24,441 nucleotides of DNA from Sva-07 sp963717385 (GTDB lineage Bacteria > Actinomycetota > Acidimicrobiia > Acidimicrobiales > Ilumatobacteraceae), in NCBI GenBank assembly GCA_963717385.1, contig CAVQWE010000013.1, forward strand, positions 1 to 24,441, in the 5' to 3' direction. Positions 16,112 to 23,200 of this stretch are shown here, one piece after another. Under the pieces are notes generated by a model. The model was not told the origin of the DNA, made no database searches, and saw only the letters and a list, made by a program, of their open reading frames with translations. Position numbers and translations under genes: made by a program. Every line of letters starts with the position of its first letter. Positions within the stretch are counted from its first letter, which is position 1.

Positions 16112-17176
16112 GTGCGTCCAGCCAGAGATTTCTTCCGTCCACTCGCCGTTGGTGCTCCCGAGCCCGTCCGCGAGATCCCGTTCCCGCCGAGCCGGATGAT
16201 CCACTTCTTCCCGGCGGCCAACGAGAAGATGCGCTCGAAGGTGCCCGACATCGCACCGACGGTCGACATCTTGCTCGCCAACCTCGAAGACGGCGTGCCC
16301 GCAGACCAGAAGGAGGCTGCCCGCGCCGGCCTGGTCGAGGTCGCGAACACCGTCGACTTCGGTGACACCCAGTTCTGGACCCGTGTGAACAGCCTCGACT
16401 CGCCCTGGGGCCTCGACGACCTCACCGCCGCCGTGCTCGAAGCCGGCGAGGCGCTCGACGTGATCATGATCCCGAAGGTCGAGGGGCCCGAAGACATCCA
16501 CTATGTGGATCGGCTGCTCGCCCAACTCGAAGCCAAGGCGGGCCTCACCGAGCCGCTGCTGGTGCACGCAATCCTCGAAACCGCTCGCGGTGTTGCCAAC
16601 GTCGAGGAGATCTGTGCTGCCTCGCCACGCATGCAGGGTCTGTCCCTCGGCCCGGCCGACCTCGCTGCCAACCGGCGCATGAAGACCACCCGCGTCGGTG
16701 GTGGCCACCCCGGCTACCTGGTTCGTGCCGACCCGGAGGCCGATGCCGAGGGCAACACCGACATCGAGGCGCCGCGCACCACCTACCAGCAGGACCTGTG
16801 GCACTACACGATCGCCCGCATGGTCGACGCGTGCGTCACCAACGGGATCCTTCCGTTCTACGGCCCATTCGGCGACATCAAGGACACCGTTGCCTGCGAG
16901 GACCAGTTCCGCAACGCCTACCTGCTCGGCTGTGTCGGAGCGTGGAGCCTGCACCCGGTCCAGATCGGGATCGCCAAGAAGGTGTTCAGCCCCGCCCCCG
17001 CCGATGTCGCCCACGCCCAGCGTGTGATCGACGCGATGGGCGACGGAACGGGTGCGTTGATGCTCGACGGCAAGATGGAAGACGACGCCTCGGTCAAGCA
17101 GTGCCGTGTCGTTGTCGAACTCGCTCATGCCCTGTCCGAGCGTGACCCCGAACTCGCCGCCCAGTACGGCTTCTGA
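16112..17176 (+). CDS. mcl1: L-malyl-CoA/beta-methylmalyl-CoA lyase-like (Mcl1 type)
   Basis: This 354-residue member of the citrate-lyase-beta (HpcH/CitE) family closely resembles the Chloroflexus aurantiacus malyl-CoA/beta-methylmalyl-CoA/citramalyl-CoA lyase by eye. Shared features include FFRPLAVGAPEPVREIP, ANLEDGVPADQKEAAR, MIPKVEGPEDIHYVD, LSLGPADLAANR and MKTTRVGGGHPGY, as well as YGPFGDIKD near the end. Active-site residues are R91 (TRVNS), E156 (ILETARG) and D183 (PADLA). It cleaves or forms malyl-CoA-type esters using Mg2+, linking glyoxylate with acetyl- or propionyl-CoA. Length and motifs are complete. The GTG start is set by the leaderless -10 box. It is followed after 10 nt by the Mcl2-like gene, so they form an operon. 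Confidence 0.9.
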   Translation: MRPARDFFRPLAVGAPEPVREIPFPPSRMIHFFPAANEKMRSKVPDIAPTVDILLANLEDGVPADQKEAARAGLVEVANTVDFGDTQFWTRVNSLDSPWGLDDLTAAVLEAGEALDVIMIPKVEGPEDIHYVDRLLAQLEAKAGLTEPLLVHAILETARGVANVEEICAASPRMQGLSLGPADLAANRRMKTTRVGGGHPGYLVRADPEADAEGNTDIEAPRTTYQQDLWHYTIARMVDACVTNGILPFYGPFGDIKDTVACEDQFRNAYLLGCVGAWSLHPVQIGIAKKVFSPAPADVAHAQRVIDAMGDGTGALMLDGKMEDDASVKQCRVVVELAHALSERDPELAAQYGF

Positions 17177-17186
17177 GGAGACCCCG

Positions 17187-18053
17187 ATGACCGATGACCT
17201 GCGTCCCCGCCGTTCGGTGCTGTACATGCCGGCGGCCAACGACCGAGCGCTCGAGAAGGCGCAGACGATCCCGGCCGATGCGATCATCTTCGACCTCGAA
17301 GATGCCGTGGCTCCTGACGCAAAACCTGATGCCCGAGGCAAAGCCGTCGCCGCGGTGGAGTCGGGGCTGTATGGCAATCGTGAGCTGACGATTCGTTGCA
17401 ACGGGCTCGACACCCGGTGGGGGAGCGATGATGTCACTGCGGCCGCTGCAGCACACCCCTCGGCAGTCGTCATTCCGAAGGTCGACTCGGTGGACTACGT
17501 CGATCGGGTCGCCTCGCTGCTCGACGCCGCAGGCGCGATCGACGTGATGATCTGGCCGATGATCGAAACGCCGACAGCGATGTTCAACGTTCGCGCCATC
17601 GCTGCTCACCCACGGGTGGCGGTACTCGTGATGGGTACGAACGACTTGGCCAAGGAACTCAGGTCACCGCTCGTTCCGAGCCGTCACCCATTGGTGCCGC
17701 ACCTGGCCAACGCGCTCCTCGCAGCGCGTGAGGCCGGCAAGGTCATTCTCGACGGCGTGTACAACGACGTGAAGAACCCCGAAGGCTTCGAGGCCGAGTG
17801 CCGCCAGGGTATGGAGATGGGCTTCGACGGCAAGACGCTCATCCATCCCAGCCAGGTCGAGCCGGCCAACACCGTGTGGGCGCCGTCGGTCGACGACGTC
17901 GACTACGCCGAGCGAGTCATCGCAGCGTTCGACGAAGCCGTCGCCGACGGCCGCGGCGTGGTCACCGTCGACGGCCGGATGATCGAGAACCTCCACGTCG
18001 ACAACGCCCGCCGCGTGCTCGCCACCGCCGCCGCGATCGCCGCGCTCAACTGA
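17187..18053 (+). CDS. CitE-like lyase/malyl-CoA thioesterase-like (Mcl2 type)
   Basis: The gene encodes 288 residues; ATG 17187 is preceded by GAGGAG at 6 nt. It is a shorter citrate-lyase-beta family protein: RSVLYMPAANDR, AIIFDLEDAVAPDAK, R70 in TIRCNG, E127 in MIETPTAM, and D153 in MGTNDLAKE. GFDGKTLIHPSQVEPAN and the NARRVL tail are typical. In Rhodobacter the Mcl2 homologue hydrolyses (3S)-malyl-CoA made by Mcl1; other relatives are citramalyl-CoA lyases. Direct coupling to the Mcl1-like gene supports the first role, but the thioesterase-versus-lyase choice cannot be made from motifs alone. A double hairpin follows the stop. Confidence 0.85.
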   Translation: MTDDLRPRRSVLYMPAANDRALEKAQTIPADAIIFDLEDAVAPDAKPDARGKAVAAVESGLYGNRELTIRCNGLDTRWGSDDVTAAAAAHPSAVVIPKVDSVDYVDRVASLLDAAGAIDVMIWPMIETPTAMFNVRAIAAHPRVAVLVMGTNDLAKELRSPLVPSRHPLVPHLANALLAAREAGKVILDGVYNDVKNPEGFEAECRQGMEMGFDGKTLIHPSQVEPANTVWAPSVDDVDYAERVIAAFDEAVADGRGVVTVDGRMIENLHVDNARRVLATAAAIAALN

Positions 18054-18088
18054 CGTTCGCCACCCGAACCGTCACAGTGGGCCCGGCA

Positions 18089-18140
18089 CCGTGTGACTAC
18101 GTCACGGCTCTGACCTCTGCTGTAGTCGCAGGGGTCAGAG
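18089..18140. terminator. Double-hairpin bidirectional terminator between convergent genes
   Basis: The first hairpin is GTGAC-TAC-GTCAC (18093-18105) with flanking complementarity. The second has CTCTGACC (18108-18115) pairing with GGTCAGAG (18133-18140) and an inner CTGC/GCAG around a 7-nt loop. No T-run follows. The galT stop (18137-18135) lies inside the stem. Its place between the ends of a plus and a minus gene supports a two-way terminator. Confidence 0.65.
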
Positions 18141-18983
18141 CAGGCGGAGCTGCTGGGCGAGTTGCTCGGGGACCACTGGGTTGAAGTACTCGCCGCTGGC
18201 CACCTCGGCGGCAGCGATGAATCGTGGAACACCTGCCGCACGCCATGGCGAGACGATCTCGATGTTGAACCACGCCTGCGCCCAGTCGCCCCCGTCGGTG
18301 GGGCGCTGATTCAGCCACATCATGTACGGCAGCGGCCGGTCGTAGAGCGCATCGAGGCGCCCGAAGACGTCGATCAGCACCGCAGCCAGCGCGGTGCGCC
18401 CAGCCGCATCGAGTGACACCACATCGGGCACTGGTGCCACCGGAGCGATCGACAGGGCAATGGGATACGGACTGGCGACCGGCACCGACACCGTCCAACC
18501 TCCACGCGACAGCACCAGCCGTTCTCCGGGGTCGACCTCGGGCTTCCATCCGGCGTTCAGCGCGGCGAGCGGTCGCTCGGGGACGTGATCGAACGCGTAG
18601 ATCTGCCCGTGGGGATGAGTGATGGTGGCGCCGATCTCGGGGCCGCGGTTCTCGAACACGAGCACGTAGGCGATGTCGGGTCGTCGACCCAGGGCTGCTG
18701 TGCGGTCGGCCCACAGGTTGATCACCTTGCGAGCACCGTCGACGCCGAGCGACGCAAACGTGGCGTCGTGATCGGGGGTGTACAGCACGACCTCGCAGCG
18801 CTGGTTGGGCATCGCCGGCCAACGGTTCGGGAACGATCGGACGTCGTACGGCTCGGGCGACTCGACGCCGCCCACACAGAATGGGCAGCCCGTCGACGGG
18901 AGATTCGGACGCCCCTGGCGGGCGCCCACGACGTGGACACGCGTCCCGAGCACCGGGTCGACCCGGAGATCCTCTGCTGTCAT
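18135..18983 (-). CDS. galT: Galactose-1-phosphate uridylyltransferase
   Basis: This Leloir-pathway enzyme swaps UDP-glucose and galactose-1-phosphate. From ATG 18983 it is 282 residues, shorter than the usual 340-350. Zinc ligands are C33 and C36 (GCPFC), H72 (TPDHDATF) and H123. The nucleophile is H125 in HPHGQIYAFDHVPERP. The C-terminal region ends YFNPVVPEQLAQQLR. The HxH pair that forms the iron site in E. coli GalT is replaced here by W-F-N (QAWFNIEI), which need not abolish activity. The gene begins 6 nt after the corrected malK stop, so it is the last gene of the importer operon. The frame through to MalK is open only because of a frame break in malK. Confidence 0.88.
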   Translation of the reverse strand: MTAEDLRVDPVLGTRVHVVGARQGRPNLPSTGCPFCVGGVESPEPYDVRSFPNRWPAMPNQRCEVVLYTPDHDATFASLGVDGARKVINLWADRTAALGRRPDIAYVLVFENRGPEIGATITHPHGQIYAFDHVPERPLAALNAGWKPEVDPGERLVLSRGGWTVSVPVASPYPIALSIAPVAPVPDVVSLDAAGRTALAAVLIDVFGRLDALYDRPLPYMMWLNQRPTDGGDWAQAWFNIEIVSPWRAAGVPRFIAAAEVASGEYFNPVVPEQLAQQLRLL

Positions 18984-18988
18984 TGCGG

Positions 18989-20159
18989 TCAACGCAGGGG
19001 ACGACCGTCGGCCGGGTCGAAGAAGTGGGCGAGGTGGGTCTTGAGCGCCAAACGCACCCGTTGGCCCATCGCCACCACGTGGATGCCGTCGATGCGCGGC
19101 AATGATGCGCGTGCCGTCGAGAAGTGCGTCCTCGTCGGGGTCGATCATCTCACCATCGATCGACACCGGTGGCACATCGAACGTGGTGTGGATGTGTACT
19201 TCGGCACCCATCGCCTCGGCGAGATCGACACCCACTTCGATGATCTGGTCGTCGGCGACCTCGATGTCGCCGGCCAACGCGAAGTGTTCGGGCCGCATCC
19301 CGAAGATCACCTGGGAGCCATCACGGTCGACGAGCCCGGGGTAACGCTCGACCGCGCCGTCGGCCAGGCGAACACGGTGCCCGGCGAACGACAGCGTGAC
19401 CACGCCGTCGGTGATCGACACATCGGAGGTGATGAGGTTCATCGACGGGCTGCCGATGAACGCCGCGACGAACAGGTTCGCCGGCTCGAGATACAACACC
19501 TGCGGCGGCGCCACCTGCTGCAGGATCCCGGCGCGCAGTACGGCGACGCGATGGCCCATCGTCATCGCCTCGACCTGATCGTGGGTGACGTACACCATGG
19601 TGGTGCCGAGACGAGCCTGCAGTTGGATGATGTCGGAGCGCATCTGCACGCGCAGCTTCGCGTCGAGGTTCGACAGCGGCTCGTCCATCAGGAACACCTG
19701 CGGCGAACGAACGATCGCTCGCCCCATCGCGACACGCTGGCGTTGGCCGCCCGACAGCGCCTTGGGGAGCCGTTCGAGGTACTCGGTGAGGCCGAGCAAC
19801 TCCGCAGCGTCTTCGATGCGCTGTTTGGCTTCCTTCTTGTCGACCTTGGCGACCTCGAGGGCGAAACCGATGTTCTCGCGCACGGTCATGTGCGGGTACA
19901 ACGCGTAGTTCTGGAACACCATGGCGATGTCGCGGTCGCCCGGCGGGAGATCGTTGACCACCTTGTCGCCGATGCGCAGTTCGCCTTCGGTGATCTCCTC
20001 GAGGCCCGCCAGCATCCGGAGCGCTGTCGATTTGCCGCAGCCGGACGGGCCGACGAACACCATGAACTCGCCGTCGTTGATCTCGAGGTCGAGCGAGTCG
20101 ACGGCCTTCGGGCCGTCCTTGTAGCGCTTGCTGACACCGGAAAAGTTGACTGCTGACAC
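18989..20159 (-). CDS. MalK/UgpC-type sugar ABC transporter ATP-binding protein (one frame break)
   Basis: This is the cytoplasmic ATPase of the sugar importer. GTG 20159 has GAGGT upstream and follows the permease stop closely. Walker A is GPSGCGKST (37-45). The Q-loop is VFQNYALYPH, the signature LSGGQRQRVA (135-144), Walker B VFLMDEP (155-161), and the H-loop VTHDQVEAMT. A C-terminal OB-type regulatory domain follows (GMRPEHF). After GTRIIA, about 19095, one extra base throws the frame. Removing it gives RIDGIHVVAMGQRVRLALKT and then a normal ending, HFFDPADGRPLR, with stop TGA 18991-18989, about 390 residues. Without that correction the frame runs into galT, giving a false 674-residue fusion. 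Confidence 0.9.
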
Positions 20160-20168
20160 GTCACGACC

Positions 20169-21365
20169 TCACTTCAGTCCGCTCGATGCGGAGTTCTCGA
20201 CGAAATAGCGCTGGGCGAACAGGAACACGAGGATCGGCGGTGTCATCGCGATGACCGCACCGGCGAACACCAGGTTCGTGTCGGTGCTCGACCTCCCGCC
20301 GAGTGTGGCGAGGGTGAGCGTCAGCAGCCCGTTGTCGGGGTTGCCGGAATTGATGATGACCAGCGGCCAGAAGAACGAGTTCCAGGCGTACAAGAAGCCG
20401 AACGTGGCAAGTGCAGCGATCGCTGGTCGTGCGAGCGGGACCATCACGCGCCAGAGGATCTTCCATCGGCTCGCTCCATCGAGCAGCGCGGCCTCTTCGA
20501 TCTCGCTCGGGATCCCGAGGAAGAACTGCCGCATCAGGAACGTGCCGTAGGCACTGAACACGAACGGGATGATCAGCGCGACGAGGTTGTCGGTCCAGTC
20601 GAGCTGCAGCATCAGCTGGAACAACGGGATGATGAGCACCACGAACGGGATCATCACCGAGCCGAGGTAGAGCAGGAAGATCTTGTCGCGTCCTTTGAAG
20701 TCGATGCGGGCGAACGCGTACCCACCGAGGATGGACGTGACGATCTGTCCGATCACCACGGCGATCGTGACGAGCAGTGTGTTGGTGAGCGAGCGTCCGA
20801 GGTTCTTCTCCTCGATCACCTGCGGGAAGTTCTCGAAGCGCGGGCCGAACTCGCGTTGTGGCGTGGCTGCGCTCACGAGCTCGACGACCTGCTCGCTGGA
20901 GTCGATCGACTCGAACAGCCCGCCGACGGTGAGGCGGGCGCGCGTCGCTTCGATCGCCTCGCCGTCGACGTCGATGAGGAAGACGTCTTCTTCGTCGCCG
21001 TCGACGGTGACGGTCGCTCCGGTGCGTTCGCCCGCGTCGGCGGGCAAGGTGATCTCGTCATCGGCGCCGTCGAGTGCCACGAAGACCGCCAACGGGATGT
21101 CGTCGTCGACGAGCACCCACTGGCCGTCGCGTTCGTCGAAGTCGTAGACGGTCGCGCTCTCGAATTCCCGAGCCGGATCGGTGATGGTGACCTCGGTTCG
21201 CGGAACCAATGACGGTGGGTAGGTGAAGATGTCGGTGTTGCGCTTCATCGACGTCGACACGGCGACGACGAACGGGAACACGACCACCGCCGCAACGGCG
21301 ATCAGCAGCATGTAGGTGAGCACTCGAACGAACGTGGCCCTGGGTCCCTTGCGGCGAACGCTCAT
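20169..21365 (-). CDS. MalG-like sugar ABC permease with large extracytoplasmic insertion
   Basis: This is the inner-membrane permease subunit, 398 residues against about 280 for typical MalG/LacG proteins. TM1 is at about 14-36. Residues 55-170 form an acidic, strand-rich loop (DERDGQWVLVDDDI, ATVTVDGDEEDVFLIDVDGE) before the usual FENFPQVIEE and the next helix (LTNTLLVTIAVVIGQIVTSIL). The EAA loop that contacts the ATPase is EIEEAALLDGASRWKILWRV. ATG 21365 has a strong AGGAGGTG ribosome site at 5 nt. The gene is intact, and its stop is 9 nt from the malK start. The insertion should face the extracytoplasmic side, where it could contact the binding protein. Confidence 0.9.
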   Translation of the reverse strand: MSVRRKGPRATFVRVLTYMLLIAVAAVVVFPFVVAVSTSMKRNTDIFTYPPSLVPRTEVTITDPAREFESATVYDFDERDGQWVLVDDDIPLAVFVALDGADDEITLPADAGERTGATVTVDGDEEDVFLIDVDGEAIEATRARLTVGGLFESIDSSEQVVELVSAATPQREFGPRFENFPQVIEEKNLGRSLTNTLLVTIAVVIGQIVTSILGGYAFARIDFKGRDKIFLLYLGSVMIPFVVLIIPLFQLMLQLDWTDNLVALIIPFVFSAYGTFLMRQFFLGIPSEIEEAALLDGASRWKILWRVMVPLARPAIAALATFGFLYAWNSFFWPLVIINSGNPDNGLLTLTLATLGGRSSTDTNLVFAGAVIAMTPPILVFLFAQRYFVENSASSGLK

Positions 21366-23076
21366 GACACACCTCCTGGGTGGCGGCGTCGCGGTCTCGT
21401 CGGAACTGGGCGAAGGTGAAGCCGAAGATGATGATGAACAGCACCCAGGCGAGCGCCGAGGCGTAGCCGCGGTTGTTGTCTCGGAACGCCTCGTTGTACA
21501 GCGCGATCACCGGGGTCATCGTGGCGTTGTCAGGGCCGCCCGGTTGCGGAGTCGACAGGATCCACACGATGTCGAACAGCTGCAACGCGAGGATCGAGGT
21601 GGTGATCAGGACGTAGAACGTGGTGTTGCGCAACTGTGGCACGGTGATTCGCCGGAAGATCTTCCAGGTGCGCGCGCCGTCGATCTCAGCAGCCTCGTAC
21701 AGGTCTTTGGGGATCGCCTGGTGTCCGGCGAGATACAGCACGGTGTTGAATCCGAAGTTCATCCAGGCGAACACGATCACCATCGCGAGCAGCGCAGTCG
21801 AGTTGCTGCTCAGCCACGGATGGCCTTCGTCGGGTCGCTCGACGAAGGGCAAAATGTCGCCGGTGCGTGCAATGAGGTAGTTGATCCAGCCGACGGTGCT
21901 CTGGAACATCTGGCCCCAGATGATCGCAACGCCGATGACGCCGGCCACCGACGGGACGAAGTAGATCGCCCGGAAGATCTTGGCTCGGGGGAGTTCGGAG
22001 GCCAGGATGCTCGACAGGCCGAGGGCGGGCAGCACCGAGAGCGGCACGGCCAGCACCAGGAAGATGATGATGTTGCGCAGCGACACCCAGAACGTGACGT
22101 CGCGGGCACCGATCACCCAGTTCTGTCCGAACCAGTCGAGGTGCATCAGCACCTGGTACCCCGAGTTCAGGACCTCGACACCGGCGTTGGGGGTCGACGA
22201 GCTGGCGAAGTCCAGGCTGAGCGCCTCGATGTAGTTGTCGAGCCCGACGAAGCTGCGGCTCGTACCGGTGGTGGTCCAGTCGAAGAAACTGACGATCAGC
22301 GAGAACACGAGGGGACCGGCGAAGAAGAACAGGAACCCGATCAGGTTCGGCGACAAGAACGCGAGACCGCTGAGTGTGCGTTCCTCGCTGGAGGTGGTGT
22401 TGAACAGACGCCCGATGTCGCGCTGCCACATGAACCGCACGGCGAGCAGTGCGCCGACAGTGAGGGCGATCGAGGCGATCGTCAGCGGCTGGACGATCTG
22501 GTCTGCGATGCTCGACAGCATCCCGGTGGGGTCGGCGGCGATGACGAACCAGACGGCGCCGATGACCATGAGGAACTGCCCGGCCCGCCGAAGGATCGCC
22601 GGGCTCTTGGCGCCGGGGCTTGATGTGGCGATCTGGCCGGCGACCAACAACCAGATCAGGCCGATGGCGGCCACCATGAACGGAACGAATGCTTGGTACA
22701 GGCCCTGGCCGAGCGAGCCGATCGCACGGAAGGCGCCGAACTGGTGCAACACCGCCACCGAGGTGACCACGAAGGTCAGGTAGTTGATGACGAGCGATGC
22801 CGAGCGGGCCTGGTGGCGGCGGGTGCGGATGCCGTACGCGGCGTAGGCGTGGGTGACGAACGCGGCAATGGCGAACAGCTGGAGTGAGACGCCGATCGTG
22901 CCGGGAAGCTCCTGATCGCCGCCGCGGCGGGCGAGCAGCATCATGCCGGCGCCAGAGATCGCCCCGAGCACGTGCCAGATCGTGACGAGCACGAGGCCCC
23001 GCTGCAGGGCTGGTGATGGTTCGTCGGGATGCGATGTGCTCGACGATGGTTCTTCGATGTCGGCGACGATCGCCAT
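21362..23076 (-). CDS. MalF-like sugar ABC permease with extra N-terminal membrane domain
   Basis: ATG 23076 follows GGGGGAG. Residues 1-235 add about six hydrophobic helices (roughly 26-48, 60-81, 93-113, 125-148, 165-184, 195-215) not present in ordinary permeases. The standard MalF core begins at GLAFLSPNLIGFLFFFAGP. The EAA motif is YEAAEIDGARTWKIFRRITVPQL (460-482). A 60-residue loop follows the first core helix. The frame stays open to 21058, overlapping the MalG-like gene by about 300 bp with an arginine- and histidine-rich tail that looks like non-coding translation. A one-base shift at about 21370-21410 would end it at TGA 21364-21362, overlapping the next ATG as ATGA. I give that end, about 570 residues. 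Confidence 0.85.
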
Positions 23077-23099
23077 GTCTCCCCCTGCAAGTCCACCCC

Positions 23100-23128
23100 G
23101 GGTGCGCCGTCAGATCGACAGCGCACCC
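23100..23128. other. Intercistronic hairpin 2
   Basis: GGGTGCGC (23100-23107) pairs with GCGCACCC (23121-23128), with an inner GTC/GAC and a 5-nt loop. It lies 23 nt upstream of the MalF-like start codon, between binding-protein and permease genes. Confidence 0.7.
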
Positions 23129-23142
23129 CAGATGATGGTCGG

Positions 23143-23179
23143 TCGGGTGCCCGCCACCACCATGGCGGCGGGCACCCGA
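23143..23179. other. Intercistronic hairpin 1 after the binding-protein gene
   Basis: A 13-bp perfect stem (TCGGGTGCCCGCC at 23143-23155, matched at 23167-23179) has an 11-nt loop. It lies 21 nt after the binding-protein stop codon. Such stem-loops commonly protect the upstream mRNA or reduce read-through, giving more binding protein than permease. Confidence 0.75.
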
Positions 23180-23200
23180 AGGTGTTCGGTGGTCAGCAGC

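Noticed and set aside
18585..20156. A 523-residue plus-strand protein opposite malK/galT
   Set aside because: Antisense shadow of strongly supported galT and malK.
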